The notes: generated by a model from the sequence alone, not told the origin. Positions 26,495 to 35,903 are shown, numbered from the stretch's first letter. The stretch: DNA of 64,000 bases from Candidatus Obscuribacterales bacterium (GCA_031292355.1 JARLHI010000048.1:595525-659524); one strand, 5' to 3'. Translations and numbers: made by a program.

Positions 26495-28504
26495 CTAAAC
26501 GGTCGCCTTAGACTCTGAGCTAACCCGGTAACGCACGTTAGTCACGACTATATCCGGGCGCGACAAAAGCGCGAGCTTAAGCATTAAACCAGTGTTGCCA
26601 TGCAACAAAGGATGCCACCATTTGTCTGAAACAAACTCGCCAATGATTACCGTGATGATCGTCTGCGGGTCGGTTTTCTCCAGCTTATCAATGTACAAAA
26701 GCAGCGGATGAACAAGAGAGCGATACGGAGAAGGCAAAATAACGAGCGGCACTTTCGGGAACCTAGTTTTAAACTTCTGAACAAAGGCATCTCGTGCCTC
26801 TGGCTCAATCTCAACATAGACTGCTTGAGGGGCATCGCTAATCGATTGAGCGTAGCGCAAAGAAGCAACGGTACCTGCATGAACTCCCTGGACAAGAACA
26901 AGCACTACCGTCTTTGCATCGACAACGCCGTCCTGTCCGGTCGGCGGAAGAGCTAGACTGTCCGTAAGAGTTTTATAGTGGTTATAAATTGTGTTGAATA
27001 TAAACAACAAGACTCCAATCAGAATAATGACAAACCAGGCGCCGTCGAGAAATTTCTCAAAAACAATGTCGGCAAAAACAGTGATTGTGGCAAGGGCTCC
27101 GAGACCATTCAACAGAGCTTTGACCTGCCAACCAGGCGAGCGCAGCTTAAACCAGTGCTTAACCATACCAATTTGCGAAAGACTGAAAGCCTGGAATACA
27201 CCGATAGTAAAAAAGGGAATCAACAAATCGACACTGCCTTTTTCAGCGATGATGAACAGAATCGAAATCACTGAAAGTACAATAATGCCGTTGTCGAACG
27301 CCAGTCGATCACCCAAGTTACCCATCTGACGGGGCATGTAACCATCTTTTGCAAGAATCGAAGTAACTCGAGGAAAATCCGCGAAACTCGTTTGAGCAGC
27401 CACCAATAAAATCAACGCGGTCGAAAATTGCATGATGTTGTAGAAAATACTGGTTGGTCCCTCTTTGCCAAAGACTGTGCCTGATAGCTGATCTATCACC
27501 GCTGGAGCGGTTAAGCCATCGTGTTCCCAGTACACGATATGAAGCTTGACTGAGAGGAGCGCAATTCCGATAAAAACTGAGCCGAGCAATAAAGACATAA
27601 ATATCAATGTTTGAGCTGCATTCTTTGATTGAGGTTGTTTGAACGCCGGAATACCGTTGCTGACGCATTCCACTCCTGTTAAGGCTGAACAGCCTGTCGC
27701 AAAAGCTCGCAACAAAACTGCCGCACCAAACGCCGATGGCAGAACCATGCTCTGCATGTCTTTAGGCACTACCTGATTGGCAAATTCCGCGTGCAAAGGA
27801 AAATGTAGAACCGGAGCCAGAAGTCCGACGCCGATTAAAACGTAAGACATCAGGATGAACGTGTAAAAAGGAATTGCAAACAGCAAACCCGGCTCACGCA
27901 AACCGCGCACATTGAGCCACGTCATAAATAAAATCGCCCCAATCGCATACAACACCAGGTGTTCACCGATGTGCAAACCATGGAGAACCGGAACGTCCTT
28001 GAGATTCTGCAAGCCGGACGCGACCGAAACCGAAACGCACAAAACATAATCAATAAGCAAAGCGGCAGCAGCAAATAGACCAGCTTTTTCACCAAGATTA
28101 TCTTTCGTGACGATGTAAGAGCCGCCACCTCCTGGATAGGCAAAAATAGTTTGCCAGTACGAAAGTGATACCAGCACGAGCACCGTGAAAATGCACCACG
28201 AAATCTCCATGACGTGGTGAGTGTATGTGGATGCGAATTGAGCACCAAATAATCCGGCCATGGTCAACGCCAGCAAAATCTGCTGGGGTCCATAGGCCAC
28301 CGACGAAATGGCATCCGAACAAAAGACTGGCAAAGCTAGTAACTTAGGGAGTCGATTGAGGTCTTCGTCTTTGTTCGTTGCAAGCGGCGCACCATATATC
28401 AACGAGCGCAGCAAACGCAGTGGCACTTTACGTTCTTCAACATCACCTTCCAGACTCTCGATCGTAAGACCGGATTGAGAATCGAATTTATCTTCTGTCG
28501 CCAT
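26495..28504 (-). CDS. APC superfamily permease with cytosolic C-terminal domain
   Basis: 669 residues from the ATG at 28504 with AAGGG upstream. About twelve membrane segments begin near residue 50 (LLALPVFCSDAISSVAYG). The loop YPGGGGSYIVTKDNLG is typical of APC-type amino acid/cation permeases. The last about 130 residues are soluble and end in a mixed alpha/beta stretch (TVVLVLVQGVHAGTVASLRY). The substrate cannot be told. The gene starts 37 bases after the barrel gene at 28542, so the two are probably cotranscribed: outer-membrane and inner-membrane steps of one uptake or efflux route is an inference. Confidence 0.92.
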   Translation of the reverse strand: MATEDKFDSQSGLTIESLEGDVEERKVPLRLLRSLIYGAPLATNKDEDLNRLPKLLALPVFCSDAISSVAYGPQQILLALTMAGLFGAQFASTYTHHVMEISWCIFTVLVLVSLSYWQTIFAYPGGGGSYIVTKDNLGEKAGLFAAAALLIDYVLCVSVSVASGLQNLKDVPVLHGLHIGEHLVLYAIGAILFMTWLNVRGLREPGLLFAIPFYTFILMSYVLIGVGLLAPVLHFPLHAEFANQVVPKDMQSMVLPSAFGAAVLLRAFATGCSALTGVECVSNGIPAFKQPQSKNAAQTLIFMSLLLGSVFIGIALLSVKLHIVYWEHDGLTAPAVIDQLSGTVFGKEGPTSIFYNIMQFSTALILLVAAQTSFADFPRVTSILAKDGYMPRQMGNLGDRLAFDNGIIVLSVISILFIIAEKGSVDLLIPFFTIGVFQAFSLSQIGMVKHWFKLRSPGWQVKALLNGLGALATITVFADIVFEKFLDGAWFVIILIGVLLFIFNTIYNHYKTLTDSLALPPTGQDGVVDAKTVVLVLVQGVHAGTVASLRYAQSISDAPQAVYVEIEPEARDAFVQKFKTRFPKVPLVILPSPYRSLVHPLLLYIDKLEKTDPQTIITVIIGEFVSDKWWHPLLHGNTGLMLKLALLSRPDIVVTNVRYRVSSESKATV

Positions 28505-28541
28505 TGAATACCCTTTTATGCACCATCTACTCAAGCCCGAA

Positions 28542-29354
28542 CTACAACTTATCTATAAGCGGCAAATTATCCAGGCGAAAGGAATAACCTACACCAATGA
28601 AAGCAGCCGGTGCAGAACGATTCATGCCAACGCCCCATTGCATATCAATTTGCGAATTCTTATTCAGTTTGCGAACGGCACCAAAGTGAGCAATATTTGT
28701 CCACACGCCGTGATGTGTATAAAAACCACCATATTCTGCAAAAATAGAGGTCCTTGAACCAATTGAGCGACTGAACAACCAGAAATTTTGCCATTGCGCA
28801 TCCCGGCCAGCATCAATAATAAGTAAAGATTGCATACCCCCAGCCGACCAGTTTTTAGAAAGCTGCTTAGTCCAGGGCATTCTCAGCACAGGCTCGACTC
28901 CTTTGCTTGAAATCAGGCTGCGCCCCGTAGGGATGGTCACCCCACCAATCAAAGCCACGTTCACCGTCTTGAAGCGCGTGGGCAACTGAAATTTGAACCC
29001 CGCCTCTTGAATATCGGAAACGCCGTCCCTATTAGCGCTAATCTGATTGGTACGAGCGGATGATTGTTGATGAAACAGTTCGTAGTTGGGCACAAATGCC
29101 TGAAATTCGACATTCTTCGTGACGCCAAGACGAACTTCTGTTTCTGGTAGATCAACAGTGTTTTGCCCATGTTGAAAATGTTGATAAAGTACGCCATTTT
29201 CAAACTGGGCACTGCCTTTCGGGACAACAAGAGGAGAGTCCATGAAACTTGGGCGATTAGTGTCGATGTCATCAGTCTTTTCGAGAGCGACAGCAGCTGG
29301 GGGCGCCATCGCCGCCAAAGTAATGCTCAAAGAACAAATAAACGTCAACCTCAT
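28542..29354 (-). CDS. predicted outer-membrane beta-barrel protein (transporter-like)
   Basis: 270 residues with a signal peptide (MRLTFICSLSITLAAMAPPA). The opening DTNRPSFMDSPLVVPKGSAQ and the alternating hydrophobic strands match the meta-pathway/phenol-degradation type barrel family often annotated as transporter. The C-terminal strand has aromatic spacing (FIGVGYSFRLDNLP). It indicates an outer membrane. First gene of a likely two-gene unit with the APC permease. No clear ribosome-binding site before the ATG. Confidence 0.82.
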   Translation of the reverse strand: MRLTFICSLSITLAAMAPPAAVALEKTDDIDTNRPSFMDSPLVVPKGSAQFENGVLYQHFQHGQNTVDLPETEVRLGVTKNVEFQAFVPNYELFHQQSSARTNQISANRDGVSDIQEAGFKFQLPTRFKTVNVALIGGVTIPTGRSLISSKGVEPVLRMPWTKQLSKNWSAGGMQSLLIIDAGRDAQWQNFWLFSRSIGSRTSIFAEYGGFYTHHGVWTNIAHFGAVRKLNKNSQIDMQWGVGMNRSAPAAFIGVGYSFRLDNLPLIDKL

Positions 29355-29498
29355 AGCATTTTATGGTAGCTATTTTGCCGTCGAATGGCTCAGTTTTAGA
29401 AAGAAAAGCGAAGATCTTGATTATTTCTTGAGATTTAATGGCAAGCGCTGAGAGTGGCAACGAATTCATACTAACGCGGCTTAAGATACACTACGTTT

Positions 29499-30227
29499 AT
29501 GGCGACGAAAATCAAACAATATAATCGAATTCAGTACATGCTCTTTGCTGTCGTGTTGACATGTGCTCAGTCAGTGTCGGCTCAAATCAAAATCAAGAAC
29601 GGGCATAGCAACGTCGTAAATGGTGGCATAGTGAAATCGAACAAAGTATCAAAGCAATCTGGATCGCCTGAAAAGGGAACTCAACACGCTAGCGGGCTTT
29701 CAATTTCTTCTCCAGGCGACATATCCAATACAAAATCGATTGAGGTGACAGGCTCAGTAAATCTAAACGCTGGCAGGAGCATAAAAAATGGCTCTCCGAC
29801 GGCTCCTGCAAACATACATGCGTCATCTTCAGTAACATTGAATGCACCGACAATTCACAATTCTGGAAGGATCACCGCAGGTTCTGGCAACGTCAATATC
29901 TCCACGACCAATCTGGTCAACTCGGGTTCCATAACAGCAAAATCCGGAGATATCAATATTTCCAATCACAGCGGAAGCTTACTATTGATTGACAATACCA
30001 ACGGTTCGATTACTGGTAAAACAGTTACGCTCAAAGTGAACGATTCAGGCAAATCGAAAAACGCTCCCCTCCAAAATGGCAGCATCAAACTCCATGGCGG
30101 TACCATATCCGGTGAAACGATAAACATTGGAGGCACCGAAACAAAGGTGAGTGTCGACACTGACGAAATTAATGGCAAAGTCAATATGCCTGGCTCGTCT
30201 GCCGTAATTAGGTCAAAGCAAAAATAG
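29499..30227 (+). CDS. secreted adhesin-like repeat protein
   Basis: 242 residues with a signal peptide ending near residue 34 (LFAVVLTCAQSVSA). The mature part is Asn, Gly, Ser and Thr rich, with short beta-helix-like repeats of the filamentous-haemagglutinin kind (NSGRITAGSGNVNIS, NSGSITAKSGDINIS, TNGSITGKTVTLKV). There are no Cys residues in the mature part and no sorting signal. It is much shorter than true FHA adhesins. Surface or periplasmic location is inferred. Divergent from the barrel gene. Confidence 0.75.
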   Translation: MATKIKQYNRIQYMLFAVVLTCAQSVSAQIKIKNGHSNVVNGGIVKSNKVSKQSGSPEKGTQHASGLSISSPGDISNTKSIEVTGSVNLNAGRSIKNGSPTAPANIHASSSVTLNAPTIHNSGRITAGSGNVNISTTNLVNSGSITAKSGDINISNHSGSLLLIDNTNGSITGKTVTLKVNDSGKSKNAPLQNGSIKLHGGTISGETINIGGTETKVSVDTDEINGKVNMPGSSAVIRSKQK

Positions 30228-30266
30228 ACAATGCTGCCCCAAATTGACCTGCGCACCCTATCATCA

Positions 30267-32990
30267 CTATTTGATTCGCACAGAAAGGCGCTCAGCGTTT
30301 TGAGCCATAATCATTTCTTTAGTTAGGGTCGCAGACATATGGATAAAGCGCGCCACCAAACCAGTCCAACCAGTTTGATGTGTGGCACCCATTCCGGCAC
30401 CATTTTCTCCATTGAAATATTCATGAAACAGAATCAGCTCTTTCCAGTGAGGATCTTCAAAATTCTCTGTGCTTCCATTTGACGGACGATCACCAGACTC
30501 ATTCGGCACAAAAAGGCTAATTAACCGGTTGGCAATGTCCATTGCGATTTCAAAAAGGTCTAGGAACTGCCCAGAACGAGTTGGATATTCCATTTTAAAG
30601 TCATCGCCAAAATAAGCGTAGTGCACCATAAGCTCTCGGAACAACAAGAAATTCAGCGGCATCCAGACCGGTCCCCGCCAGTTCGAGTTACCACCAAAAA
30701 GCCCCGAGTCCGACTCAGCCGGAACATAATTGACTTTAAACTCCTCGCCACCGTAATAAAACAGGTAAGGATTTTCGAGATGGTGCCTAGACATACTGCG
30801 GATCCCATGTGGACTAAGAAATTCATCTTCGTCAAACATACGCGACAAGATTCTGCGCAATTTATGTTCATCGACTACCGACAGCATACGCCTGCCAAAT
30901 TGCCCTTGTTTCGTTGGCAGGTGCACAGTGGCACTAATCTCCGGATGTCGCTCAACAAATTCTTCGACCTTACGTTTGAAGGCAGGTAATTTTTCAAATA
31001 CATTGGGAGGAAAAACAACAGTGGCCATGATCGGCAATAGTCCAACTATCGAGCGCACTTTCAAACGCATACAATGTCCATCCGGCATGCGCAGTACATC
31101 GTAGAAGAATCCATCCTCTTCATCCCAAAGCTCGTCCTGATGCTCACCTAAACGATCCATCGAACCGCTAATCCACATGGTATGTTCAAAAAATTTGATC
31201 GCGAATTCTTCATAGAGCGGGTCATGCAAAGCAAGCTCGACCGCAATTCTCAGCATCTGCTGACTATAAAAGGCCATCCATGCGGTGCCATCGGCTTGTT
31301 CGAGGTGTCCACCAGTAGGTAGCGGTTTACTTCTGTCAAATACGCCGATATTGTCGAGTCCCAGGAAACCGCCCGAGAAAACATTAGAGTCTCGAAGGTC
31401 TTTGCGATTCACCCACCAACCAAAATTCATAAGCAACTTAGAAAACGCCAACCGCAAAAAGTCAAGATCACCCTTAGCGTCGCAGCTAGGATCGTGCCTG
31501 TGCTTATCTAATAAATAAGATTGCATGGTTGCCCAGGCATGCACGGGCGGATTCACATCGCTAAAATTCCATTCGTAAGCTGGGATTTGACCATTTGGAT
31601 GCAGATAATTACTTTTCAGCATCAAATTGAGCTGGTCTTTGGCAAATTTTGGGTCAACCATGCTCAAAGGAATCATGTGGAAGGCCAGGTCCCAGGCAGC
31701 AAACCATGGGTATTCCCATTTGTCAGGCATCGAAATAATGTCGTCGCCATACATATGGGCCCAACCATTATTTCGCTGAATGAGCTCAGAGCCAGACCAA
31801 GGACTGACATTGTGCTCTGAAAGCCATTTGTCTACATCATAGTAAAAATACTGTTTAGACCAGAGCATTCCCGCTAGTGCTTGCCTTAAAACAAGTGCTC
31901 GTTCCTGGCTCACCGCAGATGGTGTCAGATCTTTGTAGAAAATGTCGGCTTCGCTAATTCTAGCGCTGACAATCGAATCAAATTTCGCAAACGGTTGTTT
32001 GAGCTCTTCAGGCGTCATGTGAGTTAGGCGCAATTGAACCGCTTTTGAGTGTCCGGGCTCAATGCTCAAATTGTAATGAGCAGAGCACTTCGTGCCTTTC
32101 AATTCTGGATTTACGGCGTCTTTTTTTCCATTCACTAAAAAGTCGTTGATACCATCTTTGACAAATCGAGTGGCATTCACTCCATCGAACAATTTCGCAT
32201 TGTTCGTTTCATTCTCAGTGAAAAGCATTTCTGGACTGCCATCGCAATACAAATAATATTGCGTGAGCGACGTCAGAAAGAGAGGATCAGTGTGGTTTGC
32301 ACTGATGATAGAAGAGCCTGCGGCACTTAATTGTTGTATTAACGGCTTTGAGCCACTATCGCTCCACGACCACGTGTTGCGATAGAGCAACGTGGGAAGC
32401 AAGTGGAGTACAGCTTTTTCCGGTCCACGATTGAAGGCGGTGATTTTAATACAAATATCTCGAGGACCTTCTTTTGCGTACTCGATGAAAACATCGAAGT
32501 AGCGCTCCTCATCAAAAATGCCTGTGTCAGTGAGTTCGTATTCTGATTCTAATTTGCTGCGTTTCTGATTCGTCTCAATCAGGTCGTTATACGGATAGGC
32601 GCGTTGAGGATATTTGTATAAATATTTGAGATAAGAATGAGTAGGCGTGCTATCCAGATAGAAATAACACTCTTTAACATCTTCGCCGTGATTGCCCTCG
32701 CTGTTCGTCAGTCCAAACAATCGTTCTTTCAGAATTGCGTCTTGGCCGTTCCACAAGGCCAGTGAAAAACACAATACCTGGTGATTGTCGCTTATGCCAC
32801 CGATGCCGTCCTCTCCCCACCGATAGGCACGAGAACGTGATTGGTCGTGAGTAAAATAATTCCAGGCATCACCGTCGGTACTGTAGTCCTCACGGACCGT
32901 TCCCCACTGCCGTTCACTTAAGTACGGTCCCCACTTTTTCCAGGCAACGCCGTCTTCTTCTTGCTTAAGTCGCAATTCTTCCGAATTCAT
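30267..32990 (-). CDS. glycoside hydrolase family 63-like (MGH1-type) glucosidase
   Basis: About 907 residues from the ATG at 32990, which has GCAGGA upstream; an unlikely longer frame begins at 33128. The start MNSEELRLKQEEDGVAWKKWG and WGTVREDYS are typical of the bacterial mannosyl-oligosaccharide-glucosidase-like family. Central landmarks in the (alpha/alpha)6 barrel are MPDKWEYPWFAAWDLAFHM, GQIPAYEWNFSD and GGFLGLDNIGVFDRS; near the end, NWRGPVWMPLNFLL and LILFHEYFNGENGAG. No signal peptide, so cytosolic. The substrate is probably an alpha-glucoside such as a storage or osmolyte glycoside, which is inferred. Confidence 0.9.
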   Translation of the reverse strand: MNSEELRLKQEEDGVAWKKWGPYLSERQWGTVREDYSTDGDAWNYFTHDQSRSRAYRWGEDGIGGISDNHQVLCFSLALWNGQDAILKERLFGLTNSEGNHGEDVKECYFYLDSTPTHSYLKYLYKYPQRAYPYNDLIETNQKRSKLESEYELTDTGIFDEERYFDVFIEYAKEGPRDICIKITAFNRGPEKAVLHLLPTLLYRNTWSWSDSGSKPLIQQLSAAGSSIISANHTDPLFLTSLTQYYLYCDGSPEMLFTENETNNAKLFDGVNATRFVKDGINDFLVNGKKDAVNPELKGTKCSAHYNLSIEPGHSKAVQLRLTHMTPEELKQPFAKFDSIVSARISEADIFYKDLTPSAVSQERALVLRQALAGMLWSKQYFYYDVDKWLSEHNVSPWSGSELIQRNNGWAHMYGDDIISMPDKWEYPWFAAWDLAFHMIPLSMVDPKFAKDQLNLMLKSNYLHPNGQIPAYEWNFSDVNPPVHAWATMQSYLLDKHRHDPSCDAKGDLDFLRLAFSKLLMNFGWWVNRKDLRDSNVFSGGFLGLDNIGVFDRSKPLPTGGHLEQADGTAWMAFYSQQMLRIAVELALHDPLYEEFAIKFFEHTMWISGSMDRLGEHQDELWDEEDGFFYDVLRMPDGHCMRLKVRSIVGLLPIMATVVFPPNVFEKLPAFKRKVEEFVERHPEISATVHLPTKQGQFGRRMLSVVDEHKLRRILSRMFDEDEFLSPHGIRSMSRHHLENPYLFYYGGEEFKVNYVPAESDSGLFGGNSNWRGPVWMPLNFLLFRELMVHYAYFGDDFKMEYPTRSGQFLDLFEIAMDIANRLISLFVPNESGDRPSNGSTENFEDPHWKELILFHEYFNGENGAGMGATHQTGWTGLVARFIHMSATLTKEMIMAQNAERLSVRIK

Positions 32991-33433
32991 GTGGTCCTGC
33001 TTTCTTTTACCAGCTGAGCTGAAAATATTATTGCAGGGCTTGTTCAAGGAAGTGCAACCGACCAATGCGCTTGATATAAAACGACCTGATTTACCAACCA
33101 AGTCGGTTGGCCACTCCCGACTGGCCACCCGGAATTGATTAAAATGACAATACGGGAGTAGGATTTCTGCTGGGAAATAATGCTACGCCTGAGTTGGACT
33201 GCGAACGAGCCTGATTGGCACTAAATACAATTTCTTACAGGATGCACTCATACAATCACCGAGTCGAACTTACTACGTCAATAGTTCCCTGAGGCTTTGA
33301 CCCATTGAACCGATAGTGGGTAGCAGACCCGAAACTTGAACTGACAACCGACTTGACGCTTCGCATTAATCAGTTAAACTTCATGAGCCACGAGAGATAA
33401 TTGCCAGCCGTTACCAGACAAGTACGGTAATAT
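32991..33433. other. intergenic region between glucosidase and accessory cassette
   Basis: About 440 bases between divergent genes. It holds CCAACC/GGTTGG and two TGGCCA words near 33098-33126, and a promoter-like pair at 33353-33380 facing the cassette. No gene is seen. No copy of the tRNA-Ser 3' end was found here that would mark a left attachment site. Confidence 0.4.
33353..33380 (+). promoter_or_regulatory. candidate sigma-70 promoter for the accessory cassette
   Basis: TTGACG at 33353-33358 and TAAACT at 33375-33380, separated by 16 bases. They lie 54 bases upstream of the TTG start of the first cassette gene. Matches are 5/6 and 4/6 to consensus. Confidence 0.4.
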
Positions 33434-34216
33434 TTGCGTGTGCCTAATCAGAAACATCGAAAGTACAAAAAACCGCCTGTCACAGAAGCTGCCTGCCAAC
33501 TCACATTTGCCGGCGATCCACTCATTGACATCGTGCTGCCAGGACGCTTGCATGCCAAAATTGCGTCTTTCTATTCAGCCCCGCCTAAACTGATCCACGA
33601 ACAGTCGCTGGGTTTTAATCAGGGTATTGGTCTATCTGGGCTTTCGGCTCCCACTCAAAAAATTCAGTTTATAAACTCTGACCACAAAAGAATGTTTGTC
33701 GTAGGACCTTCAACAATATCGGTCCATGATTTTGCCCCGTATACAGGTTGGGAAAAATTCAAGCCTCGAATTATTCGAGCATTTCAGGACTACGAGCAAG
33801 TGGCCGGAACCAGACCCATCAAGCAGGTCGGGCTCAGATACATAAATCGGATAGTCTTACCCGCGTCTACCACCGAGTTAAAAGATTATTTCAAAGCAAT
33901 GCCCGAGAGGCCAGAAAGGAGTGAGATACCAGAAAGAATCAGCTCATTATTTACGAGATTCGAATTTCAGTACGAAGATGAGCCTGGCTTTCGCGGAATT
34001 GTAAGTTTGGGGAATATGGCTAATACTGAAAATGAGCTAGGAATTCCAATGTTCATTGACATCGATGTGGTTTACGCCCCAATGCCGAATGAAAACGCAG
34101 ATCAAGGCTTAATAGAGCCATCACATGTGACTAAATTTGTTGAAGAACTTCGAGATAAAGAGTATTGGCTATTCGAGTCATTGATTACCGACAAAGCTAG
34201 GGAGTTATTTGAGTAA
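33434..34216 (+). CDS. sporadTIGR04255 family protein
   Basis: 260 residues from TTG at 33434, or 258 from GTG at 33440; no strong ribosome-binding site. The pattern of an early PVTEAACQLTF strand, MFVVGPSTISVHDF, the central WEKFKPRIIRAFQDYEQVAG, then VGLRYINRIVLP and a late FVEELRDKEYWLFESLITDKARELFE matches the sporadically distributed TIGR04255 family. Its function is not known. The patchy distribution and small-cassette setting suggest accessory DNA. Its stop overlaps the start of the next gene (TAATG), so the three cassette genes are translated as a unit. Confidence 0.78.
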   Translation: MRVPNQKHRKYKKPPVTEAACQLTFAGDPLIDIVLPGRLHAKIASFYSAPPKLIHEQSLGFNQGIGLSGLSAPTQKIQFINSDHKRMFVVGPSTISVHDFAPYTGWEKFKPRIIRAFQDYEQVAGTRPIKQVGLRYINRIVLPASTTELKDYFKAMPERPERSEIPERISSLFTRFEFQYEDEPGFRGIVSLGNMANTENELGIPMFIDIDVVYAPMPNENADQGLIEPSHVTKFVEELRDKEYWLFESLITDKARELFE

Positions 34217-34593
34217 TGTACCAGTTAAAACCAGCACTTCAAACTTTTAGTATTGTTGGAGATCAACAAACTGAATCACTAGAGGACATACCTGTCAAAC
34301 TAGAGAAACCGAAGTATTCAGACGCTAAGATGAGCACCATCATACAAGAGTACAATCAAAAAGCTTTGCCAATACAATCGGGATTTTTTACTGCGACGCC
34401 ACAGCTCAATGTGCTGCCTTTCGGCCGTCGCAAGGGGCGTTTGACTGAAGAAGATTTGATTTCCGATTCTCGGGCAACAATCGAAATCGCAGGGGATTTT
34501 ATCTGTGATGATCTCTCCGCCTTCTACTTGGATGAACTTTCAAGCGCTCCAATCCTGATATCTGCGGAGCTTCCTGACTTAATCGATGACTGA
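34216..34593 (+). CDS. unknown protein, middle gene of the TIGR04255 cassette
   Basis: 125 residues, soluble, acidic toward the C-terminus (EDLISDSRATIEIAGDFICDD, ELPDLIDD). No signal peptide, no membrane segment, no recognised motif. It overlaps both neighbours by a few bases, which implies coupled translation and a fixed stoichiometry with them. I do not recognise a family. Confidence 0.7.
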   Translation: MYQLKPALQTFSIVGDQQTESLEDIPVKLEKPKYSDAKMSTIIQEYNQKALPIQSGFFTATPQLNVLPFGRRKGRLTEEDLISDSRATIEIAGDFICDDLSAFYLDELSSAPILISAELPDLIDD

Positions 34594-35170
34594 GAACTGG
34601 TACGGCATTCGGCGCGAAACCGAGTCACTGACTCAAGGCGACTTGATCTCCTGTCCCGTTGTAAGGTGGAAGGACGGTAGAGTTGCTGAAATTACAACGG
34701 GTAATCCAGCCAGGGCGCTTCTTTCGTCAAGAGAGATACGAAAAGTTGATGCCATCGTTATGTCTCAAGCCTGCGATTTAGCAAACAAAAAAATAGCTAA
34801 CGTGATTTTATGCAGAAGATATCATTTGAACGCTTACAAACAAGCGTGGCAAACAGATCTTCGTACCAAAAATCCATCCGCAAACTTGGATAAAGAGTTT
34901 CAGACTCATTTTACAAACATGCAAAAAGGCTATTTGTGGTCACTTTGTGCTTTGAATTCCTCCGAATTTGAAGAAACTAAAAGCGAACATCAGATAATTG
35001 ACTTCTCAGAAATTTTTTCTCTTCCGCGCGTCTTTTTGGATGATTGGATAGCAAAACATGAAAAGACACGACTCTCGTTACTTCCACCCTATCGAGAGCA
35101 TCTTTCACAAGCATTTGCCAGGTTTTTTATGCGGGTCGGATTGCCTACGCCTCTCGCTCCTCTCAAATGA
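34586..35170 (+). CDS. unknown protein with SQxCDL motif, third gene of the TIGR04255 cassette
   Basis: 194 residues; overlaps the preceding gene by eight bases. The N-terminal half has LTQGDLISCPVVRW and VDAIVMSQACDLANKK, a turn with a conserved-looking Cys-Asp. The C-terminal half is helical, ending HLSQAFARFFMRVGLPTPL. It gives the impression of a compact enzyme or regulator rather than a structural protein, but no family is recognised. Linked operonically to the sporadTIGR04255 gene, so a joint function is likely. Confidence 0.72.
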   Translation: MTENWYGIRRETESLTQGDLISCPVVRWKDGRVAEITTGNPARALLSSREIRKVDAIVMSQACDLANKKIANVILCRRYHLNAYKQAWQTDLRTKNPSANLDKEFQTHFTNMQKGYLWSLCALNSSEFEETKSEHQIIDFSEIFSLPRVFLDDWIAKHEKTRLSLLPPYREHLSQAFARFFMRVGLPTPLAPLK

Positions 35171-35816
35171 GACAACAACAAAATAGAATACAGACCTCTT
35201 TTTTTCTGAAAAATCGGAACTGGTGTTAGCTGCTTCGATCCGCACTAACGCCCCCTCTTTGAACTTCTAGCTGTCACCTGTACGATTTTGGTAGGATCGC
35301 AGCACTAAGGTGGAGTGCCATTCATTGGAGTGCAGAAAAAACTCGATTTTGCAAAGCATGGGTCGACGGTATAGAATCTTTGCCAAAGACAAAAGTCAGT
35401 CAACCAGACATTACTATGACACCGCTAGTGGTGCATACTCCCAAGGAGCAAAAGAAGCGCACGGTTAGATCAGTAGAAGAGTATGTATTTTACGCTAAGA
35501 ACGGCAAGCCCATTAATGCTCCGCTTAGACCGACTTTGGACAAGATCTGAGGCAAAGATGGCGTACAGCATAGGAGGTCCTACCAACTGGACCACAACTT
35601 GGCCACCGCGCATCATCAATACTTCACCCCCCGTATTTGCCAAAATTGGCGGATGGAGCACCATTGACGTGCTCATAAGAAATTACACCGGCTGATTGAC
35701 TCTTACACCAAAGAACTGCTTAAAGTTACCCAGCAAGAAAAGAGTGAAGGAAAGGCAGGAGTAAACGAACTGCTCATCCCCAAAGCCTTGTGCCGCAAGT
35801 GTTTTCAACAAAAAAT
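35171..35816. pseudogene. possible decayed coding sequence between cassette and tRNA-Ser
   Basis: About 640 bases with no intact gene, but with protein-like fragments in shifting frames. One frame is open from about 35262 to 35550 (VRSVEEYVFYAKNGKPIN), another at 35555-35695 (MAYSIGGPTNWTTTWPP), and a third from about 35665 into the tRNA (RLIDSYTKELLKVTQQEKSE). None has a start with ribosome-binding site except possibly 35555 (AGATC upstream, weak). This looks like remnants of one or more frameshifted genes at an integration-prone site, but chance open frames are not excluded. Confidence 0.35.
35642..35653. repeat. 12-bp direct repeat of the tRNA-Ser 3' end (left copy)
   Basis: AAAATTGGCGGA occurs here and again at 35812-35823, where it covers the last bases of the tRNA-Ser gene including its CCA. 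The copies are 170 bases apart in the same orientation. Short repeats of a tRNA 3' end are typical of attachment sites, but at 12 bases chance cannot be ruled out. Confidence 0.4.
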
Positions 35817-35823
35817 TGGCGGA
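35812..35823. repeat. 12-bp direct repeat of the tRNA-Ser 3' end (right copy)
   Basis: Same word as 35642-35653. It spans the 3' CCA and discriminator region of the minus-strand tRNA-Ser and five flanking bases. Confidence 0.4.
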
Positions 35824-35903
35824 GAGGGTGGGATTCGAACCCACGTGGCTTACGCCCATCCGCTTTCGAGACGGCGCCGTTATGACCGCTTCGGTACCTC
35901 TCC
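35817..35903 (-). tRNA. tRNA-Ser (anticodon CGA)
   Basis: On the minus strand an 87-base tRNA with acceptor GGAGAGG pairing CCTCTCC, discriminator G and encoded CCA. The anticodon loop is CTCGAAA, giving CGA, which reads UCG. A long variable arm (GGC-GTAA-GCC) is typical of serine tRNAs. The T arm is GTGGG-TTCGAAT-CCCAC. One anticodon-stem position is mismatched and another is G-U, otherwise canonical. Its 3' end faces the accessory cassette at 33434-35170. Confidence 0.95.
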
